Assembly (NCBI GenBank): GCA_026873275.1
Contig: JANTUC010000010.1
Coordinates: 186,001-250,000, forward strand
Length of the DNA stretch: 64,000 nucleotides
Direction: 5' to 3'
Origin: Pseudopithomyces maydicus
Taxonomy: Eukaryota > Ascomycota > Dothideomycetes > Pleosporales > Didymosphaeriaceae
A program made the translations under genes and the position numbers. How positions within the stretch are numbered: the stretch's first letter is position 1; each line of letters starts with the position of its first letter. The notes under the pieces were generated by a model. It was not told the origin of the DNA, ran no database searches, and saw only the letters and a list, made by a program, of their open reading frames with translations. This document shows positions 46,047-57,714 of this stretch, one piece after another.

Positions 46047-47789
46047 ATGCACACACGATCGGGCTCCTCCTCGGTCAGCATGAATACCTCGACTAATTAT
46101 TCGTCAAGTTGGCTCGGCGGAAACTCGCCTTCCCGCCAATCCCCGTCACGGCAATCACCACACCGCAGTAGCATTCGCTCACCCCCGGCCAAAATCATCC
46201 GAGAGCTCTATGAAAGCCCATCGAAACAAATCACGCTCGAGTACAGCCAGGTGCTCACCAATTCAGACCGCGAGTTCCATAAGAAGCTGGACGATGATGC
46301 AGCTAGACGTGCGAGTATCCACCAGGAACAGCTCGCAAAGGCCGCGGCTGAACACAAACGGGTCATGGAAGAGGCTGAACGCGAGTTGGCACGCATCAGA
46401 CTCGAAGAAGAAACGGACCAATTGCGCAAGAAGATGGCGCAGGAGAAAGAACTCCAACGGTTGAAGGAACAGAAGATGAAGGAGGAAGCCGCAGCTCAAC
46501 AACGCCAGCTGGAAGCGAAACTCCGCGAAGAGCAAATTGCTAGGGAAGCCGCCGAGAACCAGAAGAGACAGCAGGAGGCCGTAGCTCGGGCCAGAGCCGA
46601 GAAGGAACGCGAAGAGGCAGCTCGAAAGAAGAGAGAAGAGGATGAGCGGAAAGCAAGAGAGGCGGCTGCCGCACCACCGCCTCCACCTCCCGCCCAACAA
46701 TCACAGCCTGCACCGTCCGTGGCGGCTTCGTCCGTCGCCCCAGCGGCAACATCCACAGTCGCTGCGGTACCCCCACCATCGACACAAACTGCTTCCTCTC
46801 AACCCTCGGCCGACATAATTCAGGTACACAACAAGTATCTCGCGCTCCACGGCACAATGAAGCAATTCCGCAAGAGCATGCAGGAATGGGCAAAGGACAA
46901 GAGCAACCCCCTTAAACCGGTGGTGGGCGACATACGACGGAATATGAACAAACGCATGGGCCAGATCACAATCGATGTGAACGACAGTCGCAATGCCATC
47001 ACCTCCATACGGGCTGAATGCTTCCAAAAGGCGATTGACGCCGGCGGTCCCATGGTAGATATCCGACCCTTCCTTGTGTCACACCAAGTAGAGAATGAGG
47101 GCGCTGCACAATACCCACAACTACTTCTCTATGCCTGGATTTGTTTCGAGAAGGCTCTGGTCAAGCAATGGTACAACGAAGCATCCAAAGAAGACGGAAG
47201 GATCATCGGACAGCTTTCTCTCATTGCTGCCAGCCTGTACCTGGACGTCAATTTCATGTGTAATGGTACGATATCCATGATCGACACGCTGTTGGCAAAG
47301 CTCCACCGAATTTGTCCCATTCTTTTCGGCATCCGCGGTGACTTGCGCGCCAACCGCGCGGGTCTTGGTCTCGACAAGATCCACCCTAATGAATCGGATA
47401 TGAATCGCTACTCTCAGCTCATGACCGGAGTAGGAGCCGGATATGCAGCAATTACCCACAAGAAGTTTGGCAAGAAGGCACCCGCGATCCCTATCTCAGA
47501 GTACTGGCGGACTGTAGTTCTCATCTGCAACACTCCTGCCGAAGCACTTTATCCCGGCCACTTCCTCGTCCTGCAGGGTCTGCTTCGAGATAACGTGAGA
47601 AAGTTCATCATGACGTACGGCGTAGCGGCCATGGCGGTGCTCCGACGAGCCACCATCGACCTTCCAAATCGCATCCCACATGCCCAGCCAAATACGCCCG
47701 AGGCACGTCCCGGTCTGGCCGCAGCTGCAAGCTTGGTAAAGGTATTGCCTGACGTGTGGCAGAAGAAAGATAACATCAACATCAAATGA
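46047..47789 (+). CDS. gle1: Gle1, mRNA export factor of the nuclear pore
   Basis: Gle1, with inositol hexakisphosphate, activates the DEAD-box ATPase Dbp5 on the cytoplasmic face of the nuclear pore to release exported mRNPs. This is a single exon of 580 residues. A Ser/Arg/Pro-rich start is followed by a long charged coiled coil (about 75-215; ERELARIRLEEETDQLRKK), a polyproline/Ala linker and the C-terminal helical GLE1 domain (about 260-565). Typical segments are VGDIRRNMNKRMGQIT, AQYPQLLLYAWICFEKALV, CPILFGIRGD and PAEALYPGHFLVLQGLLRD. The ATG sits in a good context (CCGCCATGC). It is divergent from ssd1. Intact, with no introns. Confidence 0.95.
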   Translation: MHTRSGSSSVSMNTSTNYSSSWLGGNSPSRQSPSRQSPHRSSIRSPPAKIIRELYESPSKQITLEYSQVLTNSDREFHKKLDDDAARRASIHQEQLAKAAAEHKRVMEEAERELARIRLEEETDQLRKKMAQEKELQRLKEQKMKEEAAAQQRQLEAKLREEQIAREAAENQKRQQEAVARARAEKEREEAARKKREEDERKAREAAAAPPPPPPAQQSQPAPSVAASSVAPAATSTVAAVPPPSTQTASSQPSADIIQVHNKYLALHGTMKQFRKSMQEWAKDKSNPLKPVVGDIRRNMNKRMGQITIDVNDSRNAITSIRAECFQKAIDAGGPMVDIRPFLVSHQVENEGAAQYPQLLLYAWICFEKALVKQWYNEASKEDGRIIGQLSLIAASLYLDVNFMCNGTISMIDTLLAKLHRICPILFGIRGDLRANRAGLGLDKIHPNESDMNRYSQLMTGVGAGYAAITHKKFGKKAPAIPISEYWRTVVLICNTPAEALYPGHFLVLQGLLRDNVRKFIMTYGVAAMAVLRRATIDLPNRIPHAQPNTPEARPGLAAAASLVKVLPDVWQKKDNINIK

Positions 47790-48528
47790 ACCACTCGCGA
47801 CGCTCCAGCCATGCGGTGACATGGCGAAGATCGTTGTTGTTTCATTGAATCCCATTGCATAATCTGGCGTTCTTGAATTCCTCTTGTTCAGCCCAACACA
47901 CGGGCGTGTGTATTCCATGCATCTACAGAACGGCGTTGATTTAGTCTCTTGGGAACGAGATTGGGTGGAAATATAGCTGCGCTGCATGCAATCGACAGCA
48001 TCTGTAGTTTACGGTCGGTACCTGGGTAGCCATCAACATACCATAGCATACCACAATAACCACATCAACGTCACCACGCAGCCTCCCAATAACCCATGTC
48101 CATCCATCGTGAACTCACCCGTTTCATCTCGTCTTCCCCCTCCCCTCCCATAATTTCAAATACTCCAAATAATCCAAATCCCCACGTGCGCTCCATCCAA
48201 CCTTGGAATGTTCCCACCGCTTGCCCCACCCCCTCCTCGCCGACCTCTGAAACGTCATCACACCACCCCGCAACACCCCATCGCGTACCACTGTTCCAAC
48301 ACCCCATCCCATCCCATCCCAACCTACGACCCGCGCCTCCCTAGCTACCTACCGGTAGCACATCTCACCCCGGCCGTCCTTTCCGCCTCGTCATCCCGTG
48401 CCACCCCGCACCTTAACCAAGTACCTAGTACCTAGTCTATCTAGTCTACCCAGTCTACCTACCCCTCCCCTCCCTCCCCCGGTCCCCGTCCGCGCCCTCC
48501 CGTACGTACAGTACCTAGGTAGGTAGGT
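47790..48528. other. Intergenic region, gle1 to cpd1
   Basis: C-rich DNA with CCATCC repeats near 48290-48325 and repeated TACCTAG motifs (48418-48440 and 48512-48521). One of these ends only a few bases before the cpd1 ATG. No gene is seen. Confidence 0.5.
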
Positions 48529-49595
48529 ATGCCAGGATCCTCGCTCTGGCTCCTGCCCCCGCGCGGGCACCCGCTGGAGGGGAAGCTGGAGGCGGTGATA
48601 CGGGAGGTGGCGGGGGCGTTTGGGAGCGTGCATGGGGGGTTTGCGCCGCATGTTACGCTGGCGAGTGGGGTGGGGAGGGAGATGTGAGTGTGCTCTTTTT
48701 TTCTCTATCTGTTTGTGTTTTTTTGGGGTTTGGGATTGGGAACTTTTTTAGGTGTTAGGGTGAGGGGTGGGGGAGTTATGTATTGTTGGTGGTGTTGGTG
48801 TTGGTTCCTTGGGGGTGTATGTGTTTGTGTTTCGATCCATGAGCTTCGAGACGTACGCACATGGCCTGCATTGTTTACGAAAATGGATACCGGAGTATCT
48901 GTGTATGTATGCATGGGATCATAGTCCAGTAGAGTCCATCCATGTATAGATTTCCTTTTCTTCATTTTCTATTCCTATTCCCATTTGTATTTTCCAATCA
49001 AGCCACCCACTCCATTCACCATCCCTCCTCCCTCCCCCATACCCAATCTTCAATCTCCAACCCGCTGACCCCCCACCCCAGCTACGAATCCTCCCCCCAA
49101 GCCTGGCTCGACTCCCTCCCTTCCCCTCCTCCCTCACCACCCGCGTGGCCCTCAAGACCCTCGCCAGCGACCCCGCCTACGTCCGCAAACTCTACATCCG
49201 CGTCGAGAAACTCGGCGTCATACCCCCCGCACGCGTAGCCCGCGAGGTAGTCACGCCATCTGTGTCGAAAACTGCCGAAGAGGAGAACCCCCGTGTTGAA
49301 GCGTGGCTGGAGGAGGAGTATAGTCCGCATCTTTCGTTGTTGTAGTAAGTGTATTTATACATGTGTATATATATATACATACGAACATTTCTTGGAGATG
49401 ATAGAGCGGATGCTGACAGGGTGCTAGTCATGATTGCCCGGTTGTGGGAGAGGAGAAGATTAAGGAGGTGGAGAAGTTGTTGGAGGGGAATGGGGTGAAA
49501 TTGGGAGAGGATACGTGGAATGGGGGAGGGTGGTGTTGGTGGAGACGTTCAAGCCGATTGAGGAGTGGGTGGTGGTTGCTGAAAGAACGCTATAA
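48529..49595 (+). CDS. cpd1: 2',3'-cyclic-nucleotide 3'-phosphodiesterase (2H family)
   Basis: Yeast Cpd1 opens ADP-ribose 1'',2''-cyclic phosphate, a by-product of tRNA splicing. Exons: 48529-48683, 49082-49344, 49428-49595; 195 residues once corrected. Both HxT/Sx motifs of the 2H phosphoesterases are present: FAPHVTLAS in exon 1 and YSPHLSLLYH, whose Tyr is split by intron 2. Two one-base losses break the frame. One is near 49111-49125, after PQAWLDSLP, where FPSSLTTRVALK continues in the next frame. The other is the G5 run at 49522-49526, after which VVLVETFKPIEEWVVVAERT leads to the stop at 49593-49595. Intron 1 (398 nt) is long and full of low-complexity sequence. The gene is small and normally 180-240 residues in fungi. 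Confidence 0.88.
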
Positions 49596-49976
49596 GAAGG
49601 ATTGGACATACTGCGAGAAGAGGACTGGTGAGCATACCTGGAGGGTGTGAGATGGTGACACTGGTTGCATAGTTGGATGGGGGATGATGAAGGCCACTTG
49701 GAGTGCGCCTCAAGAATATTTGTATGGTGGAAGGGTGGTGAGTAATATGGTATGATGGGATAAAAAAACTCAAAAGATATATATATAGTGGATAATAGAA
49801 TAGACCGCGCGATCATTGACGGCAGCGATCGAATCTCGTGAACGTATGACATCCACGGAAACATGATGAAAAAGTTCACCCACGATGGACGGGAAGATGT
49901 ATCATAATGTTTGGTAAACCTTTGATTATTTAATAATATAGTGCATAAAGTCATAAGATATCGTAAGCCCAACTAT
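49596..49976. other. Short spacer between convergent genes
   Basis: It carries the 3' ends of cpd1 and of the His-rich gene, with an AT-rich stretch near 49765-49800. No other feature is seen. Confidence 0.5.
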
Positions 49977-51107
49977 CTATTTCATGAAACCCTTCTTCCC
50001 ATCACCATCCGCATCCTTCATCGGGTTAATCCTATCCATCAACGAAGGCTTCTTCTCGAGCGCAGCCCCCGAATTCCCCGACGAAGAGCTAGAGTGCCTA
50101 TCATGTCGGTCAGACAGCTTCTTCTCGCTACCGAGCGCGCCGCTCTCATCAACGCCACGTACATTGCCGGAAGAGCGCGTCTTCCCTGCGACGCCTGCAG
50201 CTCCCGCGGCGGCGGCGGTCTTTCCGCCAAGCCCGCCCGCGTGTTCGCGCTCGGCCATGGTCGCGCGCTGGTTGGCTTCCTCGGCGGTGGTACCGCCCAG
50301 GCGGCCGGCTGCGGTGTTGTGCTTGCCGCCGTCAAGAGGGTCGAAGTCGCCATGCATGGCGCCTTGACGGAGGGTCTCGACCTCGTGGTGGCCGGAGTCA
50401 CGCTTGCTGTGCTTGCCCTCCATCATGTGTCTGGGTGATATTAGCTTTGAGTAATGTTATAGAAGGCAAAGTAGCACTTACCCAATGGTTCCGCCGATGT
50501 GCTTGGGCTCGCCTTCAAAGCCATCATAGCGCTCACCGCGGCCGCCAAGGACACCGCCCTTCTGCTTGAATTCCTCCATAGTCATGGTAGGGAGCTCAGA
50601 TGACTCGTGGTGGGTAGCAGCGTTGTGATGGACCTCATGAATAGGTACAGTGGTGTGGATGACGTTGGGCTGGATGGTTTCCTTGTGAACAACGGGCTGA
50701 ATGGTTTCGTGGATGTGGTGGTGGATATGCTCACCACCAACGGCGGCTGCGGCACTTTGGCTGTGAGTGGTATCCTCAACAATGCGCTGGTCCTTGAAAG
50801 CAGCCTGCTCAGCAGCTAGGTTCCGCTTGGTAGTATCGGCATCTCTGTGGTCGAATTCACGGTGTTGTACAGCACCGAGCTGAGCAGTGTGTTGTTCAGG
50901 AAGGACCTCACGATCCTTGATCGGCTGAACAGTGCGGTGGTAGTGATCTTGGTGGACCTCCTTATCAACAGCAGTGAGGATCTCCTCGTGAACATGAGGC
51001 TTGACGGTCTCCTCCTTCACTGCAGGAGCAACTGTCTCGTGAACTGTAGTGTCATGGTGACCAGAGTTGCTCATAAAGTCGCTGATTGCTGCCTTAGCTT
51101 TGTCCAT
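49977..51107 (-). CDS. Histidine-rich allergen-like stress protein
   Basis: Exons: 51107-50482 and 50430-49977; 359 residues. The N-terminal two thirds are hydrophilic and His/Glu/Thr-rich with recurring phrases: VHETVAPAVKEE, VKPHVHEEI, HYHRTVQPIKDREVLPEQH, HIHETIQPVVHKETIQP and VPIHEVHHNAATHH. The second exon is Gly/Ala/Ser-rich and charged. No signal peptide or membrane helix is seen. Fungal homologues are labelled allergens; their role is unknown. The hydrophilic, low-cysteine, repetitive make-up recalls LEA-like protectants, which is inference. Codon use favours C and expression may be high. It shares its histidine module with the gene at 52669-54531. Intact. Confidence 0.82.
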
Positions 51108-52668
51108 TGTTGTTGATGTTGTTGGATATGAGTTGGTGTGTGTGATGTAGTATATGAGTTGGAGTAATCAAACGGCTGAAGTGCTAGATGGGTATATGAA
51201 GAATGAGGTGATTGTGTGATGTGACTCAAAGTGAACTCATTGATCTGTTAAATATTTATTTCGAATGACCATGCTTATGATGCAAGCAAACAACGACGTA
51301 ATGCTGGAAGCTGGAAGCTCGAGCTTCATCGTCTATGCCTGTTCTCGATCTTACGCCTAAGGCACTCAAGTAAGTACTGTGACATACTAGGTTCGTCTAG
51401 ATTTGGCAAGTGGATAGGTCGATTGGCCGATAGTCCTTTGCCGTAGTGGGGTTGGAGCCCTTCCGCCGCGGAGAGAGTCCCCATGGTTCATGGCTGGCTC
51501 GCTGGATTTACGTCAAGGATACACTAGATCTCCTTCTCCACTTATCATCACGGTACACTGGCGATTCACTAGGTGAGATGACAAGTGGGATTATAGAACT
51601 GTCTGCAGCCCAGAGTCCTGTTATGACATATCATCGGCTCAGGGATCAACGAATCATTAGAAGTTTACAGGACAACAGACAATCCATCCCTCGAACTTCT
51701 TTGCTTCTTTGCTTGAACAACGCATGTCTCGTCTAATCCCACACGCTAGTAGATTGCGAATAGAAATGTCTCAGAAAGGGGATTTGATGTGCACCAGGAT
51801 GCGTAATTGATCGAAGGGTTATGATCGACATGTCCCGATGCATTATTGCCGAGTGATCTGTGCGCGCCCCTCGAAGGGATTCATTTGCTCCGCGCCTCCA
51901 TTGATGCAGAGCGAATCGGCGTGTCTCGCTTCGAAGCGGCTGATTTGACCATCCCAAAGCTGCGGATGACAAGCGTCAGAATCCGACCCTACTGCACGAT
52001 ATGCGGCGCTGCCGCGCATGGGTCCCGCCCTTCGACGCCTCCCAACGTCATCCCCGATTGGGATCGGACCAACTGGAAACGCGACGCGTTTGTTGATGTC
52101 CGCGGTACTTGTGCTCTCAAGCGATTTGGCTGAGTTGTCCATGTACCCGCTATGCTTTTTCCACGTCATCATGGAGATCCTAGTAGAAGCGTTGAGCCAC
52201 CGGATGGGGAAACTGAATTCGCTACTGCTAGCCCTCAGAAGAGATGCGAGTTTTCCAAGTATTGAGCAAAGGCTAGATCTAGATGAGAATCGAATCATAC
52301 AAGCTTTGAGAAATCAGGCGTCCGAACGGTATAGTGTGAATGGGTGAGTCTAGATGTCCACAATAGGCAGAGGTATCCCCCCACAATCCAACGGTTTCCA
52401 AGTGATACGTCAGTGTGGCTTTTGCGAGTTTCGCCACACTCTTTGCTAGCTTTGCAGCGGCTTCTAGATTGGTCTTTAGAAGTTCCTGCCTCGTAGTCTT
52501 TGCCGCAGGAGCAACGAGGCGGAAATCTTGGTGATTGCCTAGAGCGACAAAGCACTCACAGTACAACCATTCCTAAATTCTGAGGCAATAAAGATATATT
52601 GTCGCTTATCCTCTCCCCTACACTTAGACTCCCTACGATACTTCTCTAGTGCGTCTCACTCTGCTCCA
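51108..52668. other. Intergenic region between the two His-module genes
   Basis: About 1.56 kb, with the promoters of both divergent genes. Small ORFs (for example 51843-52298 minus) have no recognisable domain. No repeat is seen. Confidence 0.5.
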
Positions 52669-54531
52669 ATGAAGCGGAACCTGAAGTCTTTGTTCAAGAA
52701 ATCGCACAGCAAGGATTCGATAAAGGCTTCACCGCCGCACCAAGAACCCCGTCCCGGTCCGGCGCAGCTACTTGAACAGCGAAGAAGGCAGGCAAGAAAA
52801 TCAGGTTCGGATCAGTATGGAGATCAAGATGGGTTTTCACCATCAAGCGAACCTTCCAGTCCGCAGAGCGGCAACAAGCACACAAACAGCAGGCCGCCAG
52901 AGCAGCGTCATAATAGTTCCAATACAGACTACACAGTAGACTCGGAAGATATATCGCCTTCCGCAGAAGCCCCCCTGAGGTGGAAGACTCCATTGCAGAC
53001 GACTATCGTGCATACATGTCAGCTGAATCCTCACCAGCTACTCCGGGCACCAGAAATCCCTTTCCTAGCAGCGACGCAGGTTTCATGAGCCTTAGTGGGG
53101 ATAGCAGGTTACGTACGGGCGCAAGTGAAATGAAACACAGCGAAGATGTCGCCGACAGGAACATAGATCAGTATGGCTCTGGATCTTCTTCACACAGTCG
53201 AAACGGTTCTTTCGCGGATCAGATGCAGCAAATGAATCAAGCTGCACAGGGTCGCCAAGGTATGAGCAACCCAATCGCTTTACAATGCATGATATCTACA
53301 AAGTGGCCGTGTGCGACCACACGTATCAGCGTTGTTCACTACCCGTAAGTTGTCGCAAAACACGACTGACTCTCCTTAGCACATCGCATGTCTATCGCAG
53401 CATCCATCGTGTCGCTGGGATCACCTAATTCTGTCGGTGGATCTTCGACGTCTTCTCTTCAGAGGTACACTTTAGGCACGGGCGTGCCCACCGAAGGTGG
53501 TCTTATTGATGGTATACTTCCTTATAACGAAGAAAAACAACCTCCATCTTCCGATCGCAAGAATTGGCCTGTTAGAAAGCCACGCGATGAATCTCATCTT
53601 CATCTACAAAGGCGCAAACCCTCCGTAACCGGTGGTGATGATAATTCGGGCAAGGTACAACATGAGCAGTCCGGGCGTAGAAGCGAAAAGAAGAACAGCG
53701 GCTTTGTTGATTTTCAGCAAGCTATCAGAGAAGGACCAGATGAATACAAAAAACGGGTGCAAGCCGATCTAGACGGCATAATCGACCTCAACAACACAGA
53801 AGATATGGACAAGGAGACAACATGGGCACCCGGTCAGTGATTTCATCCCCTCACATATATATTCCTCTTCTAACACACAAACAGAAGTCGTCCACGAGAC
53901 CGTCAAACCCCACGAGCACGAAATCATCCAAGAGCGCATCTACCGCGAGATCCACAACCACGACGTCTACCACTACATCCAGCCCGTCTACCAAACCGAA
54001 ATCCTGCCCGCCCGCCACTGGGTCCACAACGCAAACGGCGAGCTTGTCGAAGTCCCCGCGGACAAACTCCCTGAATGCACCGGTGCCAACCAACGATGGT
54101 CCGTCATCCGAGGCGACAGGGAGAAGAAACACGATAAGCACGTTGTGACCAGCCCGCCTCCACCCCGGGTGCCTAGGATAATATCCGATAAAAGGTATAT
54201 CACACCGGAGGGGTACGAGCGCAGGGAGACTACTATTTTGCACCCGCCGGAGCTAGAGGATATGTCGAATTACGATGGCCCGGTGCTGCCGATAGAGTTT
54301 CTTCATCACCCTGTGCAGGCTCCAGAGAAGACGGGTAAAGGGCTTGATGGCCATGCTGACGATCGCCGGTTTGCGATGGACGAGCTTTCCGAGGCGCTAC
54401 CTGAGCTTCGTACATCGACTGATGGGAGTGCTTCGTCTGCATCAAGACCACCTACTGGGAGTTCTGTTTCAACGCCTCGATCGGTGAAGCGGATGTCGAT
54501 ACCGCGGAAGCCTCTTGCCCCTCTTGAGTAA
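52669..54531 (+). CDS. Large disordered protein with a C-terminal His-rich module
   Basis: Exons: 52669-53259, 53380-53832, 53885-54531; 563 residues when corrected. The N-terminal 330 residues are basic, then Ser/Pro/Gln-rich and disordered (KRNLKSLFKKSHSKDS start; DDYRAYMSAESSPATPG). A compact region follows at about 345-490: HETVKPHEHEII, IYREIHNHDVYHYIQPV, TEILPARHWV, then LPECTGANQRWSVIRGD. The first part matches the phrase order of the His-rich gene next door. The tail is Ser/Thr/Pro-rich. I do not know its function. The C6 run at 52970-52975 is one base short. With it restored, SAEAPPEVEDSIADDY is continuous and exon 1 ends in the phase exon 2 needs. Confidence 0.8.
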
Positions 54532-55476
54532 CGAGTAATAAGGGGATGTATTATTATTGTCATCTATTTTACCAGTAATAGTTTGTAATCCAGCTACCCT
54601 TCTTGTTCCTGGCATTTCATGCTTTAGCGTTATTATTCTTAGTTGTGTTTGGAGAAAAGCTTGGATGTCGATAGAATGCAGGTTTCATTCGTGGTGTTTT
54701 TAAATCTTCGTTACATACACATACATGCGCTGCTTACAGTACTTTATAGCACCTGTTTCGTTGTCACTGCATTGTAAATCGATCATCTGTGCTCTCGTCA
54801 ACTGCTTTCGATATCTTGATCTGTAAGGATAGCTCTTAGCGAACACAGCCTCTAGCATTTATCATGTATATCAGACAGCATCTATAGAACGACAATTGAC
54901 AGGCAACATCATCGTAAAAGATGGACTCCTGGTTCTAAAAGTAAATTTAGCTAGACAACAACCTGGATTGGCTTGCAATTCACTGTCGTTGGATCTGTCG
55001 TCGACTTCACCGTCCTCAAAGCACCCGCCAACAGCCCGCTTGATACCCGGCCGTATCCTCGGCTCTGTAGATTCCTGCATTAGGATATCCATTTAAAGTT
55101 TGCATGTGATCAGCACCCCCAGACATCGTATTAATTCTCACAATGCGCAGGGGTATGCCAAGCCAAAACATGAGTTTCAAGTCCTCAATGAAACCGACCC
55201 GAGTCATTCGCAATTTTCCATCACCACCCTGAACATGAGTCGTACATTATCCATCGCGTACTGAGTAATCTCGTCAAACTTCACGTTGGAAAGCATGTGA
55301 CTCCACCCGCATCGTAAAGAGGTATCTTTGATCGTCTATGCAATATAACACTAAGCGAGCCATGCGGCTCACATACGCCTGACGCCGTACCATGCTCTCC
55401 CAACCCTTCGTTGTGGGAGGAACCCTTTATTCCAGCCATCGCTTATCGCGCCGCGGTGGATGCCGTTGATGCAACC
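54532..55476. other. Intergenic region between convergent genes
   Basis: About 950 bp of mixed composition. It should contain the 3' UTRs of the His-module gene and CK2 beta. No gene or repeat is seen. Confidence 0.5.
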
Positions 55477-56494
55477 CTACTGCTGGACCACCGCGCCCTC
55501 AAACCCATCACCCTCCATCTCCTCATCTTCCTCTTCCTCTTCCGCCTCGTCATCCTCCTCCTCAAACCCGCTCTCAATCCTGGCAGTTCGCAGCCTATCC
55601 TTGAGTTTCTCCCGCTCATCCGCTTGCCACCGCGCAAGCGCCGCCGCGGCATGCACCTTGAAGCCGAACACCTTGGGCTCGTACCTGCGCTGGCTCTTGG
55701 GCGGCAGCATGTTGGGATACACCTGGAACAGGATGTTGTGGAACGACGTGCCGAAGTAGGCGCCGTCGATGATGGCGTGGCGCGAGGACTTGGGGTTATA
55801 TAGGTCTTCGCAGCGGGCGCAGTAGAGCTTGACGGGGGAGGAATTTGCGATGTCGTTCTGGCCCATGGGGAGCAGCGGTTGTGATTCGCACATGACGCGG
55901 GGGCATTTCCCGAAGTCTGATTTCTTGAACTTCTCGAGCTGGGCGGTGTTAGTGCTGGGCTAGGTATTTCGCGTCGCGGGATTGTGGTAGACGTACCATC
56001 TTAGCCAGACCCCTAGTCGTGACGATGTAGCGCGCGTGGACGAGACCGTATAGGTGCCGTGCGGACTTTTCTATTTGTTCCCGCATGTCATCGTCGCAGT
56101 CGAAGTCGAAGACATCTGTGACGAGGTCGAGGGCATATTGGTAGTACTGGACCTCGGCGTTGAGTCCCGTGAGATTGAAGCGGTCGGTGAGGTATTCCTC
56201 GTCTATTTCGCAGAAGTACTCATTGCCCCTGGAGGATATGAACTGGGTGACATGTCAGTTATGTTTCGTAGAAGGCGTAGAAAGCGGAGCAGGCCAGGGG
56301 TCAGTGGCCCCAAATGTGTTGGCCTTTGAACACCCCCACGGGGCCTCTCTGGCCAACCGACTGGCAAAGACGAATAGTGCCATAGACAGCGCATCTCCCA
56401 GTCGGAGCTATGCCAGTTTTGGGGCTCCTGTACGTACCCAGTCCCGCCAGTAGCTCGTATAGTCACTGTCGGTTTCGCTGTTGAAGTCGTCCAT
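55477..56494 (-). CDS. ckb1: Casein kinase 2 regulatory (beta) subunit
   Basis: CK2 beta dimers assemble and direct the CK2 holoenzyme, a constitutive Ser/Thr kinase. Exons: 56494-56438, 56242-55997, 55938-55477 (introns 195 and 58 nt, all phase 0); 254 residues. It shows the acidic Ser-rich start (DDFNSETDSDYTSYWRDW), FLTGL-type core ISSRGNEYFCEIDEEYL and FNLTGLNAEVQYYQYAL, and the zinc ribbon with CPRVMC and YCARC. It then has HHGAY-like IIDGAYFGTSFHNI and a long acidic tail (EEEDDEAEEEEEDEEMEG). The start was chosen because MDDF fits family N-termini. An in-frame upstream ATG (56623) would add 43 residues of unlikely content. Intact. Confidence 0.96.
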
Positions 56495-57714
56495 GGGCAC
56501 GTGCGCTCCGCGGAAATAGGTCGCAGGGTCGATCTGAAGATTAAGCAAGTTAGGGAGCAATTTGCGAACCTCTTGTTCGCGCGTTAAAGCAGCTCCGCCC
56601 TGGCCGGTGCCTGACATAAACAATGCGCAGTGTGAATGAAGAGGGATGCTTGGCGCGCAACGCGGGGTGGCCCGGAGAAACGTTGCTCCACTTCCGAGGG
56701 AAGCCGCTTCCGCTCCCCAACCTCAGCTCTAGAAGCGGTCTCGACCGACCCGACACGTTTAATAGCTCTTACATCACCACAAGCGCACATTCACACTCGC
56801 TCTGCTAGTGCATCTAGTGATCTTGCTAGTTGTTTTTTTCCTTGCTTTGATAGGTAGATCGGCTGGACATGCCATCCGACCGCGAGTCCTCATCCGAAAG
56901 ACCATGAAGAACATGGTTGAAGAACTACGAAACTAGCCTTGCAAAAGATCATGTTCGAAAGACATCCATGGTGAAAGTGTCCATTGAGTGGCGGCCTACA
57001 ATTCAAGGACCTGCTTCCTGCCATCCAAGGCATTCACTTCGGCAACTGTTTGTTTGGTACCCTACAGGCGCCATGTCTGAGAAGGAGCCGCTATGCTCAA
57101 ATTTATGAACGACTAGGCCATCTGGACTCTCCTAACTCTTGGGAGGCAACAGACGCGTGGAAGTCACATCTGGTTCTTGATATCGCGACCCCACAACACC
57201 TTCAAGTAACATCCTTGATCCCCACCTGTTCTTTGCCATTGCTGGCCCACCCTGCCAGCTTTTCCGCGCTTCGGTTGATTTACTTATCTTCTTCATCCTG
57301 GATTACTTCCGCGCCCCGTATGATAGGACGGAAAGTCCTTGCGTGTCTGCTGTCCTTTTCCCATGGCTAATACGCATGGATCCGCACTGACCTCACGTGG
57401 CCCGTTATTCTAGGTGTCTTAGTGACCGTTTTTTTGTCAAGATGCCGTTATTTAGTTATCCTCTAGCTGCCCCGGCTTTCCATTTCGAGTGCAACTTCAA
57501 CGTTCCTTTTTCTTTCATTCAACACCAAGCTGGACTCGCACAAGTTTTTCAAGCCAAGGGTATAAGGCAAAGCTCTATCGAATTTGATGACAATTGATAT
57601 AACTAACAAATACAGGGTTTTGTCAGCGTTTGATAGCTCGTGTTTCACCCACGCCAATAGTCTATGCGTCATCGTGCATGTACAGTCCAGCCACAGCACG
57701 GGTACGCTTGCACC
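56495..57714. promoter_or_regulatory. Divergent region of CK2 beta and the RGS-LOV gene
   Basis: About 1.2 kb. No gene is supported; several plus ORFs up to 128 residues (56984-57370) lack domains. It probably carries both promoters and a long leader for the photoreceptor. Confidence 0.5.
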
